Assembly: GCA_016791115.1 (NCBI GenBank)
Contig: JAEUNL010000033.1
Location: 1 to 32,222, forward strand
From: Rhodocyclaceae bacterium
GTDB taxonomy: Bacteria; Pseudomonadota; Gammaproteobacteria; Burkholderiales; Rhodocyclaceae
Direction: 5' to 3'
DNA length: 32,222 bases
Shown here: positions 1 to 6,878 of the stretch, one piece after another
Layout: the number at the start of each line of letters is the position of its first letter
Position numbering within the stretch: the first letter of the stretch is position 1
Made by a program: the position numbers and the translations under genes
The notes under the pieces: model-generated
The model's database searches: none
What the model was told of the DNA's origin: nothing
What the model saw: the letters and a program-made list of their open reading frames with translations, nothing else

Positions 1-49
1 ATCGCCAATGCGTGGCTACTCAATTTCTTGAAAGGCGTCGCCAACGACC

Positions 50-418
50 ATGCCGAACCTTCGCATCACCGAAATCAAGGCCTTCGTTCCCGCGAAGGAC
101 TTCGAGCTTTCCAAGCGCTTCTACCAGGGCCTCGGCTTCACGATGGCCTCAGAAGGCGGAGGCGTCGCCTACTTCCACTTTGGGCATGTGAGTTTTCTGC
201 TCCAGGATTTCTGCGCTGAATCCCTGGCCGAGAATTTCATGATGCATATCCTCGTCGAAGACGTGGAGGCCTGGTGGGCACACGTGCAGGACACGCAGGT
301 CGCCTCCAAGTACGGCGCGAAGGTCAGCGCCATCGAGGCCCAGCCCTGGGGAATGCGAGACTTCTGTCTGTTCGATCCGTCGGGCGTGCTGTGGCGCATT
401 GGCCAGAACACCGAATGA
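50..418 (+). CDS. VOC-superfamily (glyoxalase/bleomycin-resistance fold) protein
   Basis: A 122-residue single-domain protein of the vicinal oxygen chelate fold. It opens with a beta strand (ITEIKAFVPAKD), followed by SKRFYQGLGFTM, which is the usual first helix and strand of the fold. The second half carries HILVEDVEAWW and ends FCLFDPSGVLWRIGQ, the typical VOC closing strand. Family members bind metals or sequester small molecules; the substrate cannot be read from the sequence. No clear Shine-Dalgarno site precedes the ATG. The gene stands alone, with 256 bp before the next gene, in a stretch that looks like acquired DNA. Small VOC proteins are frequent in mobile gene cassettes (family knowledge). 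The fold assignment is firm and the function unknown. Confidence 0.85.
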   Translation: MPNLRITEIKAFVPAKDFELSKRFYQGLGFTMASEGGGVAYFHFGHVSFLLQDFCAESLAENFMMHILVEDVEAWWAHVQDTQVASKYGAKVSAIEAQPWGMRDFCLFDPSGVLWRIGQNTE

Positions 419-480
419 CGGCACGCATTCAGGGACCAGGGAGGCGCAATCGGCTTCTAACCGAACCGATGCGGCAGGGC

Positions 481-514
481 GAGAATCAATTCGACCCTGG
501 CACCTTTCTTTGCC
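481..514. repeat. Possible REP/IS200-type relic
   Basis: The stretch contains AATCAATTCGACCCTGGCAC followed by a pyrimidine-rich tail. Read on the other strand it is a phrase (GGTGCCAGGGTCGAATTGAT) that I recall next to REP-associated IS200-like transposase relics in proteobacteria. No transposase gene or second copy is visible here, so this is a weak, memory-based call. Confidence 0.2.
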
Positions 515-674
515 GATGGCTGCAGGTTTCGGTTGCCCATCGTCACGGCGCTTTTGCATCATTGGCACTTGATGTTCGGTTCCGCTGAATCCAGCCAAGA
601 GTTTGATGCATTGAGAGATTGCATCGCTATCCGTCGAGTTGCCCGTTCTTGTTGGGAGTCATAGGAGACCGCAT

Positions 675-1037
675 ATGCGTCGAGACCTTGATCTGATAAG
701 GAAGCTGATTCTTGCTGTTGAAGATCGGGATGCGGAGTACTGGGTCCCGGCAATAGAGATTGAGGGATATACGCCGCAGCAGATTGGATATCACAGCTAC
801 CTAATTGCTGACGCTGGCCTCGCTAAGGGAATCGACGTAAGTACTCTCGACGACATGTTGCCCAATTGGCAGCTCTCGCACCTTACGTCAGCCGGCCATG
901 ACTTTGCCGACGCCGCAAGGAGTGATTCGACCTGGAGCAAGGCAACTACTATCGTTAAAGACAAAGGCGGCGGCTTCACAATCGACATACTGAAGCAAGT
1001 GCTGGTCAGTGTAGTGAAGAACACTCTTGGACTGTAG
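675..1037 (+). CDS. DUF2513 domain protein
   Basis: A 120-residue protein matching the DUF2513 pattern throughout. It starts MRRDLDLIRKLILAVEDRD, continues with IEGYTPQQIGYHSYLIADAGLAKGIDVS and LTSAGHDFADAARSDSTWSKA, and ends KGGGFTIDILKQVLVSVVKNTLGL. The layout resembles a small winged-helix-like protein, but the function is unknown. The ATG at 675 is chosen because GGAGA lies a few bases upstream and the family begins at this point; an in-frame GTG/TTG extension to 639 adds unrelated residues. DUF2513 genes tend to occur in prophage and island contexts (family knowledge). Base composition here is near 50% GC, clearly below the serine-cycle genes, which supports acquisition by transfer. Confidence 0.85.
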   Translation: MRRDLDLIRKLILAVEDRDAEYWVPAIEIEGYTPQQIGYHSYLIADAGLAKGIDVSTLDDMLPNWQLSHLTSAGHDFADAARSDSTWSKATTIVKDKGGGFTIDILKQVLVSVVKNTLGL

Positions 1038-1051
1038 AGAATGGACAAGAG

Positions 1052-1117
1052 GTCCAACATTGTACTGATTCGGACCGGCCGCCTGCTGCGTTCAGACGCA
1101 TAGCGTCGGCGTTAGAG
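1052..1117 (+). repeat. Candidate attC-like recombination site (weak)
   Basis: Starting 15 bp after the DUF2513 stop codon, GTCCAAC (1052-1058) fits the R'' consensus RYYYAAC. Sixty-six bases later GTTAGAG (1111-1117) fits R' (GTTRRRY) except for its last base. The overall length of 66 bp lies within the usual attC range, and the next gene starts 16 bp after the R' box, as in cassettes. The internal L boxes pair only partially (TGATTCGGACC against GTTCAGACGCA), so the fold is poor. No integrase gene is in the window. Confidence 0.3.
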
Positions 1118-1132
1118 CGCCCGCCACTCACT

Positions 1133-1693
1133 ATGACTATGGACCTCAGCCGGTTTATTCAACTCGTGAACGATCCGCGTCGTACAAAGGATGAGCTTCG
1201 GAACATGCTGAACAATGCGGTCCAGAATAGCAAGCCAGACTATGCCAGAGCGGCGAAGGATGCATTGGACGGCCGCTTCCCCGGCTGGAACGACGTTCGG
1301 GCTAAGAGGGTCGGTGCTACTCCAACGCGCGTGGTATTCCGCGGTGTTGAGCGTCGCTATGAGACCGCAAAGGACGCGTATACGTGGCTGATCGAACGAT
1401 TCATCGAAGCACATCCTGAACCGTTCATCAATCTCGATTGGGAAATAGCGTTCGTCGCTAAAGGAAGACAGCGAAATTACTTCGGGCGGACGTTGAAGCG
1501 AATGTTCCATGGATCGCCACATTTGGCAGATGACGCAAACAATTTCGCACGGCTCACGAACGGGTGGTATGTCAATCTAAATTTGAGCAATGATAAGAAA
1601 TTCGCCATCCTCTGCAACTTTGCGGCTGTAGGGAAGTTCAAGTACGGTGAGGAATGGACGTGGTCCGTGGAAGGGAGAGGATCAGACAGCTGA
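1133..1693 (+). CDS. Hypothetical protein of accessory region
   Basis: A 186-residue soluble protein with no signal peptide or membrane segment. I do not recognise its family. Visible features are a charged helical N-terminal third, a central FRGVERRYETAKDAYTWLIERF stretch, and a C-terminal part (residues about 140-180) reading LTNGWYVNLNLSNDKKFAILCNFA followed by KFKYGEEWTW, which looks like a conserved beta-rich module. Translation can start at the ATG at 1133 or at a second in-frame ATG at 1139; neither has a strong ribosome site. GC content drops to about 42% around 1561-1620, far below the window average, and codons such as AAT, TTT and ATA-type are more common. This points to horizontal origin. 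It ends without an obvious terminator. Confidence 0.65.
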   Translation: MTMDLSRFIQLVNDPRRTKDELRNMLNNAVQNSKPDYARAAKDALDGRFPGWNDVRAKRVGATPTRVVFRGVERRYETAKDAYTWLIERFIEAHPEPFINLDWEIAFVAKGRQRNYFGRTLKRMFHGSPHLADDANNFARLTNGWYVNLNLSNDKKFAILCNFAAVGKFKYGEEWTWSVEGRGSDS

Positions 1694-1768
1694 AGGGTCT
1701 GGGCTCGAATTGTTTCCCGCAACCGACCCAGGTTGCCGCTGCCTTTCATGCCACACGCGTATTCTCGA

Positions 1769-1899
1769 CCGTCAGGATGCGCGGGGCATTGGACGGCGCT
1801 ATGCAAGCACGTCACCCCGCGAGGCGCACCGGACGGGCCTGTCAGGCATGCCATGCCCCGAAGCCAACAACCATGCGGCTTCCGAGTCGGTGTCTTGCA
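1769..1899 (-). repeat. Structured 130-bp repeat, copy A
   Basis: This copy aligns along its whole length with 2741-2870 at roughly 80% identity by eye. The best-conserved part is the GGACGGGCCTGTCAGGCA block and the GAAGCCAAC...CCATGCGGC hairpin. Read on the minus strand, arms 1887-1877 and 1865-1855 pair around an 11-nt loop (1876-1866), with two mismatches and one G-U pair. It begins 25 bp beyond the lipoprotein stop codon, so it would lie in that transcript's 3' end. A short palindrome, GCCTGACAGGC, is present in both copies. Confidence 0.75.
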
Positions 1900-1924
1900 G
1901 ACGGGCAGCGCCCGACGGGGTGAA

Positions 1925-2284
1925 CTACCTCTTGCGCGTGGCCTTGAACGGGAAGTCGATGCCGGAGACCCACATCGCGCCGTTGATCTCTTCGTCGGCC
2001 TGGACGGCGTCGAACTTGACCAGCAGGCCGGAGAAGATGAATTCGCCGAGCATCTTGCTGGTTTCCTCGTCGTAGACGAACTTGTCCATCGCCAGTTCGC
2101 CGCCGTTGGACTGCATCACCGCGGCGAACGACTTGCCGTCCTTCGGTGCAATCGTCATGACGCCCTTGACGTCGCCCTCGGGCGTGCCTTCGACCGAGTA
2201 GTCCCACACGCCCGCGGGCGTCGGTTTCGTCGCGCAGGCCGCCATCAGCAGGGTGCAGAGAATCAGGATCGGCAGTTTCTTCAT
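1925..2284 (-). CDS. Small predicted lipoprotein
   Basis: A 119-residue protein with an N-terminal lipoprotein signal, MKKLPILILCTLLMAAC, whose Cys17 would be lipidated. The mature part (WDYSVEGTPEGDVKGVMTIAP..., then GEFIFSGLLVKFDAVQADEEINGAMWVSGIDFPFKATRKR) looks like a small beta-sandwich or lipocalin-like module of the kind seen in secreted proteins that score substrate binding, but I cannot name a family. The ATG at 2284 has GGAG about 10 bases upstream. The gene stands alone: the nearest same-strand gene upstream is fchA, 593 bp away. A 130-bp structured repeat follows its stop codon. Function unknown; envelope location is inferred from the signal. Confidence 0.75.
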   Translation of the reverse strand: MKKLPILILCTLLMAACATKPTPAGVWDYSVEGTPEGDVKGVMTIAPKDGKSFAAVMQSNGGELAMDKFVYDEETSKMLGEFIFSGLLVKFDAVQADEEINGAMWVSGIDFPFKATRKR

Positions 2285-2740
2285 GGTCGGTGATCTCCGT
2301 TGGTCTTGGTTTCACGCAGGGCCCGTCGTTGGCGGATTGCCTACGGCGTACCTCCGTCGTCCGGCATCGGCATGGGCTTGTGGCGGCGTCGCGTGTTCGA
2401 GGCGGCACCGGGTCGCTCGGGATCACACGATCGATGGGGCGTTACGCATGGGGCGTGCCATCGGCCGATGCCTCGCCAGGCCGCATGGCACCGCTTCGCC
2501 GGCAGAACCGCGGGGTTCGAAATTCGTACTGCGTTCGAAGACGGCGGCCGGTTTTCGTACTGGTTTCCATATTGCGAAAAGGATCGGACTCGCCGGCTCG
2601 CGCGTTTGCCTGCGTTCCGTCGAAAGCGGCGATTCCGGCAAGGAGATAGCGGTTGGCGGGCAGCCAATGCGGCCGGTTCGACGGCTTACCTGCAACCGGC
2701 GTTGGTCGCCACGGCCGGTGCGCGCCTGACGGTATCGTGG
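2285..2740. other. Gene-free stretch
   Basis: About 450 bp between the lipoprotein gene and the second 130-bp repeat. Open frames exist on both strands, but none has a convincing start site or protein-like composition; they are rich in Arg, Ala and Cys. The 20 bases nearest the lipoprotein gene hold its Shine-Dalgarno site. I see no RNA gene, insertion sequence or clear promoter. Confidence 0.5.
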
Positions 2741-2870
2741 CCGTCAGGCTGCAGGGCGCATGGGGTGGAATGCTGCAGGCACGTGGCCCTGCGCGGCGCG
2801 CGGGACGGGCCTGTCAGGCACGCCATGCCCGGAAGCCAACTACCATGCGGCCTCCGGGCCGGTGCCTTGC
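2741..2870 (-). repeat. Structured 130-bp repeat, copy B
   Basis: Second copy of the element at 1769-1899, same orientation. It starts 7 bp beyond the fchA stop codon on the minus strand. Arms 2859-2849 and 2837-2827 form an 11-bp stem around an 11-nt loop when read as minus-strand RNA. One pair is G-U and would be a C/A mismatch on the other strand, which favours function as minus-strand RNA, that is in the fchA message. Confidence 0.75.
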
Positions 2871-2877
2871 AAGGAGA

Positions 2878-3501
2878 TCAGAGCTTGCCTTTGACGACGG
2901 CGAAGGTGGATTCGGCTTGCGCGACGGCGTCGCGCAGCAGGGCCTCGACTTCGGCGACGCGGGTGTCGGCGAAGGCGCGGTCCTTGATGGCCGGCACGTT
3001 GATATAGACGTTGAGCGCTGCGCTGCGCAGCGCGGCCTGGGCGGCGAGGGCGGCCACGCCGGCGTCGCTGATGACGTTCAGGTTGCCCTTCGCGGCCGCG
3101 CGGTGCGACAGCGCGATCACCTCGGCGCACAGGCGCGCACAGGAGAGCGGCACTTCGGTCGCCTGCTTGAGTCCGGCCTGGATCGCCGTGCTGCGTGCGG
3201 CCTTCTGTTCGTCGGTATCCTTCGGCATGGCGTAGGCGGCCATCAGCGAATCGAATGCCGCGATGTCTTCGGCGATGGCATCGGTCAGGGCCACGCGCAG
3301 GCTCTCGGCCTCGCGCAGCACGTCCTTCATCTCGCCTTCGACTTCGGCGTAGTTCTTCTTGCCGACGGTGAGGTTGCACACCATGCTCACCAGCGCCGCG
3401 CCCATGGCACCCATGATGGCGGCCGCACTGCCGCCGCCGGGCGTGGCAGCGCTGCTGGCGAGTTTGTCGAGGAATTCCTGGATGGGCTGGTTCTTGATCA
3501 T
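2878..3501 (-). CDS. fchA: Methenyltetrahydrofolate cyclohydrolase FchA
   Basis: A 207-residue cyclodeaminase/cyclohydrolase-family enzyme that interconverts 5,10-methenyl-H4F and 10-formyl-H4F. The family signature is seen near the N-terminus: ATPGGGSAAAIMGAMGAALVSMV followed by TVGKKNY. The length fits methylotroph FchA proteins. It is the last gene of the leftward glyA-sga-hprA-mtdA-fchA operon and works with MtdA (same strand, upstream) and FtfL (in the divergent operon) to connect formate and methylene-H4F. There is no ordinary Shine-Dalgarno site before the ATG. The 91-bp gap to mtdA is filled mostly by an inverted-repeat element that ends 9 bases before the start codon. Confidence 0.95.
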   Translation of the reverse strand: MIKNQPIQEFLDKLASSAATPGGGSAAAIMGAMGAALVSMVCNLTVGKKNYAEVEGEMKDVLREAESLRVALTDAIAEDIAAFDSLMAAYAMPKDTDEQKAARSTAIQAGLKQATEVPLSCARLCAEVIALSHRAAAKGNLNVISDAGVAALAAQAALRSAALNVYINVPAIKDRAFADTRVAEVEALLRDAVAQAESTFAVVKGKL

Positions 3502-3509
3502 GGTGGTAT

Positions 3510-3582
3510 CAGTACGTGCAGGGCCGGCCCAAGCGTACTGACACCCCCTCGGGGGGCAGCGAACGCAGTGAGCGCGGGGGTG
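3510..3582 (-). repeat. 73-bp intergenic inverted-repeat element, copy 1
   Basis: The element lies in the mtdA-fchA gap and is almost identical to 23536-23608. On the plus strand it contains CGTACTGACACCCCCTCGGG, then AGCGAACGCAGTGAGCG. Two hairpins can form in the minus-strand RNA: a C5/G5 stem around the CGA core, and CAGTACG/CGTACTG (3510-3516 with 3534-3540), which encloses the palindrome GGGCCGGCCC. It separates two genes of one operon and takes the place of a normal leader for fchA. I recall similar CCCCTCGGGGGG-type elements between genes in many betaproteobacteria. Confidence 0.85.
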
Positions 3583-3592
3583 GTCATTCTCG

Positions 3593-4456
3593 TCATGCCA
3601 TCGTCTTGGCTTTGGCGTAGATCTCTTCCGCGTCGAACACCTGGTCCGGTGCCTCGAAGAGTTGCGCGATGCAGGCGCGGTGCAGCGAGAGCTTGAGCGC
3701 GCCGAAACCGATCGCGCCCCACACCACCTTGCCGTTGCGTTCGTTGCCCTTGTCCATCATGTCCACGCCCTCGATGCCGAGCGGCGGCGTGGCGTTGGCG
3801 TCGGCCATGATCTGGATGCCGGGATTGTTCTGCCAATGCTTCGGCTCGAGCAGCAGGGCGCTCGCCGCGCCGGTGGCGAACACCAGTTGCGCGCCTTCGA
3901 TGGCGCGGCCGCGGGCCTCGCAGTCGAAGGCTTCGACCGGCGTTACGTCGAGGCCGAAGCGTTGCTTGATCGCGTCTGCGGCGTCCTGCGCACGCTGCAT
4001 CGAGCGCGAGGTCAGCGAAACCTGCGCGCCTTCGCGCGCCAGCATGACGGCGGCACGGCGCCCGACCGGGCCGGTGCCGGCCAGCACCACGGCGCGCTTG
4101 CCGGCGATCGAACCGCCCGCGCTCTTGACGATGCAGGCCACGCCGGCTGCGGCGGTGGTGTTCGAGCCGTTGCTGTCGAGCATGATCGAGACGCGGAAGT
4201 TGGCGAAGAACTTCTTCTTCACCGCCTTGAACAGTTCTTCGCCGGCCGCCATGTTGCTGCCGCCGACGAAGATGGCGGTGAATTTCTTTTCCTTCGGCGC
4301 CCGCGTGAAGATCGCGCCGTCGACCAGCGGACCGACGTTCGACGGGTTGATGCCGCCGTAGGCCGTCACGTGGTCGGCGCCGCCGTCGTAGGCGACGACG
4401 GTGTCGAACACCGCGGGGATCGGATCGGTGTCGATCTGGAACAGCAGTTTCTTCAT
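3593..4456 (-). CDS. mtdA: Methylene-tetrahydrofolate / methylene-H4MPT dehydrogenase MtdA
   Basis: A 287-residue NADP-dependent methylene-H4F (and methylene-tetrahydromethanopterin) dehydrogenase. It begins MKKLLFQIDTDPIPAVFDTVVAYDGGADHV and contains YGGINPSNVGPLVDGAIFTR, both typical of MtdA, which is unlike FolD. The Rossmann motif GTGPVG lies near residues 127-132, followed after the second strand by SRS, as expected for NADP binding. The length is normal. The ATG at 4456 has a purine-rich AGAGGG about 9 bases upstream. In the serine cycle it provides methylene-H4F for GlyA from formate, together with FtfL and FchA. It is the fourth gene of the leftward operon, 110 bp after hprA. Confidence 0.96.
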   Translation of the reverse strand: MKKLLFQIDTDPIPAVFDTVVAYDGGADHVTAYGGINPSNVGPLVDGAIFTRAPKEKKFTAIFVGGSNMAAGEELFKAVKKKFFANFRVSIMLDSNGSNTTAAAGVACIVKSAGGSIAGKRAVVLAGTGPVGRRAAVMLAREGAQVSLTSRSMQRAQDAADAIKQRFGLDVTPVEAFDCEARGRAIEGAQLVFATGAASALLLEPKHWQNNPGIQIMADANATPPLGIEGVDMMDKGNERNGKVVWGAIGFGALKLSLHRACIAQLFEAPDQVFDAEEIYAKAKTMA

Positions 4457-4531
4457 GTCTCGTCCCTCTCTTTCGGATGGGTGTGGGTGGCGCGTGATGC
4501 GGCGCTCTGGAGGCGGGCGTGTGCGCGTGTC

Positions 4532-4554
4532 GCGGGCAGCGCCGGCCTGCCCGC
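4532..4554 (-). other. Stem-loop in hprA-mtdA spacer
   Basis: A perfect 8-bp stem, GCGGGCAG (4532-4539) with CTGCCCGC (4547-4554), around a 7-nt loop, 12 bp past the hprA stop. No T-run follows on the minus strand, so it is more likely an mRNA-processing or 3'-protecting hairpin than a full terminator. That role is inference. Confidence 0.5.
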
Positions 4555-4566
4555 AGGCGCCTTTCG

Positions 4567-5517
4567 TCAGGTCACCAGATGCTGTGGCGTGCCCTTGAGG
4601 AACAGCTCGATGTTGTCGATCAGCTGGTCAGCGAGGAACTGCATCGCGCCGTCCGAGGCCCAGGCCACGTGCGGTGTCAGGATGAAATTGGGCATGCGCA
4701 GGTCGAGCAGCGGGTTGCCTTCCTTCGGCGGTTCCTTGGTCAGCACGTCGAAGCCGGCGCCGGCGATCAGGCCATCCTTGAGCGCGGTGACCAGCGCCTG
4801 CTCGTCGACCAGCCCGCCGCGCGCCGTGTTGATGAGGATTGCGCTGCGTTTCATCTTGCGGAACTGCTCGAGGCCGAACATGTTGCGGCTGTCGGGCGTG
4901 AGCGGGCAGTGCAGCGAGATGACGTCGCTCTCTGCCAGCACCTGCTCGACCGGCGTGAAGGCGACATTTGGCATCTTGGGTGGCGGGTGGTCGGCAAACA
5001 GCACGCGCATGCCGAAGGCGCGCGCGATGGTCGCCGTGCCCTGGCCGAGCACGCCTTCGCCGAAGATGCCGATGGTGCTGCCGTGCAGGTCGCGTATCGG
5101 ATGGTCGAAGAAGCAGAACTGGTCGACTTCCTGCCAGCGCCCGCGCTCCACGTCCTGCCGGTATTCGAGCAGGCTGCGGCGCAGCGCGAGGATCAGCGCG
5201 AAGGCGTGCTCCGGCACCGTATGGACCGCGTAGTTGCGGATGTTCGCCACCGCGATGCCGCGCTCGCGGCACGCCGGCACGTCGATGACGTCGTAGCCGG
5301 TGGCGGCCACCGCGATCATCTTCAGCTTCGGCAGTTGCGCCAGCGTGTCAGCACGCAGCGGCGCCTTGTTGGTGATGGCGACGGTGGCGTCCTTCAGGCG
5401 CTCGACCGTCTGTGCCGGCGAGGTGGTGGCGTACTCCTCCCAGGTGTGCTCGAAGGCAGGTCGCCTCACGTTGGCCTGCAGCGTCGAGCGGTCGAGAAAC
5501 ACGATATGTTCGGCCAT
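4567..5517 (-). CDS. hprA: NAD(P)H-dependent hydroxypyruvate reductase
   Basis: A 316-residue D-2-hydroxyacid dehydrogenase that reduces hydroxypyruvate to D-glycerate in the serine cycle. The nucleotide-binding motif is G153-E-G155-V-L-G158. An acidic residue ends the second strand (D176, LFADHPPP), which suggests a preference for NADH. The catalytic triad is visible as R233 (NTARGGLVDE), E262 (TKEPP) and H283 (LTPHVAW). Length and motifs fit methylotroph HprA; family members such as glyoxylate or phosphoglycerate dehydrogenase are similar, and the assignment rests on the position between sga and mtdA. The ATG at 5517 follows a GAGAGGG purine run. It is the third gene of the leftward operon. 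Confidence 0.94.
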   Translation of the reverse strand: MAEHIVFLDRSTLQANVRRPAFEHTWEEYATTSPAQTVERLKDATVAITNKAPLRADTLAQLPKLKMIAVAATGYDVIDVPACRERGIAVANIRNYAVHTVPEHAFALILALRRSLLEYRQDVERGRWQEVDQFCFFDHPIRDLHGSTIGIFGEGVLGQGTATIARAFGMRVLFADHPPPKMPNVAFTPVEQVLAESDVISLHCPLTPDSRNMFGLEQFRKMKRSAILINTARGGLVDEQALVTALKDGLIAGAGFDVLTKEPPKEGNPLLDLRMPNFILTPHVAWASDGAMQFLADQLIDNIELFLKGTPQHLVT

Positions 5518-5559
5518 GCCGGGGTTCCCTCTCTGTGTTGTGGTTTTGGACCGACTAGT

Positions 5560-6804
5560 TTAGTTCACCGAACCCATCTGCTGCGACGCGTAGATCACTT
5601 CCTCGCGGCTGACGCGCTTCTTGGGGATCGGGTCGTGCGTGCGCCAGTAGTTCGACGCGGCGGCGACACCGCTGCCCGGCGTGACCTGGATGCCGATGTC
5701 GAGCATCGACATCTCGGCGCCGGCGATTGCGCCCATCAGCATCAGTTCGTTGAGGTCGCCGAGGTGGCCGATGCGGAACACCTTGCCGGCCACCTTCGAC
5801 AGGCCTGCGCCCAGCGCCAGGTTGTAGCGGCGGAACGCGACGTCGATCACGTGCGCGGCATTGAAGCCTTCCGGCACCACGATCGCGCTGACGGTGTTGG
5901 AGTACCACTTCGGTTCCTTGGCGCACAGCTTGAGGCCCCAGCCCTGCGTGATTGCGGCGCGCACGCCTTCGGCCAGGTAGGCGTGGCGGAAGAAGATGTT
6001 CTCGAGCCCCTCTTCTTCGATGATGTCGAGCGATTCGCGCAGGCCGTAGAGCATCGGCAGCGACGGCGTGTAGGGGAAATAGCCGGTGGCGTTGGCCTTC
6101 AGCATGTCGCCGAAGTCGAAGTAGCAGCGGCGCGACTTGGCGCCTTCCATGCAGCCGATCGCCTTCTGGCTGACGCCGAGGATGCCCATGCCGGCCGGCA
6201 GCATCAGGCCCTTCTGCGAGCCGGAAACCGCGAGGTCCACGCCCCATTCGTCCATACGGAAGTCGATGCTGCCGAGCGAGCTGACGGTGTCGACCGCGAG
6301 CAGCGCCGGGTGCTTCGCCGCATCGAGCGCGCGGCGCACGCCGGCGATGTCGCTGGTCACGCCGGTGGCCGTCTCGTTATGACAGGCGAGCACCGCCTTG
6401 ATGCGGTGCTCCTTGTCGGCACGCAGGATTTCCTCGTACTGCTCGACCGGCACCCCGGTGCCCCATTCGACGTCGAGTTCCTGCACGTCGAAGCCGAGCC
6501 GCTTGGCCATGTCGATCCACAGGTGGCTGAACTGGCCGAAGCGCGACGCGAGCACCTTGTCCCCCGGCGACAGCGTGTTGGTCAGCGCGGCTTCCCACAT
6601 ACCGGTGCCGGATGAGGGAAACACGAACATGCTGCCGGTCTCGGTCTTGAATACCTTCTTCAGGTCGTCCAGCACGCTGCGCGTGAGTTCCGGGAACTTG
6701 GACGAGCGGTGGTCCTCCATCGCCACCATCATCGCGCGCTGCACGCGATCGGGCACGTTGGTGGGACCGGGAACGAAGAGGAAGTTGCGGCCAGCCATGC
6801 GCAT
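5560..6804 (-). CDS. sga: Serine--glyoxylate aminotransferase
   Basis: A 414-residue class-V PLP aminotransferase that transfers the amino group from serine to glyoxylate, giving hydroxypyruvate and glycine. It begins GRNFLFVPGPTNVPDRVQRAM, typical of the family. The cofactor pocket includes PSSGTGMWEAAL (residues about 63-74), VDTVSSLGSIDF (D172) and the Schiff-base lysine K198 in SGSQKGLMLP. The ATG at 6804 is preferred to one at 6798 because AGGAGA lies 7 bases upstream of it. It sits between glyA, which makes serine, and hprA, which takes hydroxypyruvate. Glycine made here returns to GlyA, so the three genes form a connected step set. Confidence 0.96.
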   Translation of the reverse strand: MRMAGRNFLFVPGPTNVPDRVQRAMMVAMEDHRSSKFPELTRSVLDDLKKVFKTETGSMFVFPSSGTGMWEAALTNTLSPGDKVLASRFGQFSHLWIDMAKRLGFDVQELDVEWGTGVPVEQYEEILRADKEHRIKAVLACHNETATGVTSDIAGVRRALDAAKHPALLAVDTVSSLGSIDFRMDEWGVDLAVSGSQKGLMLPAGMGILGVSQKAIGCMEGAKSRRCYFDFGDMLKANATGYFPYTPSLPMLYGLRESLDIIEEEGLENIFFRHAYLAEGVRAAITQGWGLKLCAKEPKWYSNTVSAIVVPEGFNAAHVIDVAFRRYNLALGAGLSKVAGKVFRIGHLGDLNELMLMGAIAGAEMSMLDIGIQVTPGSGVAAASNYWRTHDPIPKKRVSREEVIYASQQMGSVN

Positions 6805-6878
6805 GATGTTGTCTCCTGGATTCGGGTTCGTTGGATATCGTGGTTCGCTTGCGACAGCGTGTCTGGGGTATCGTCGGT

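Noticed and set aside
4519..6615. Long plus-strand open frame antisense to hprA and sga
   Set aside because: It is a mirror of high-GC codon usage in well-identified genes. The product is rich in Arg, His and Ala with no family features.
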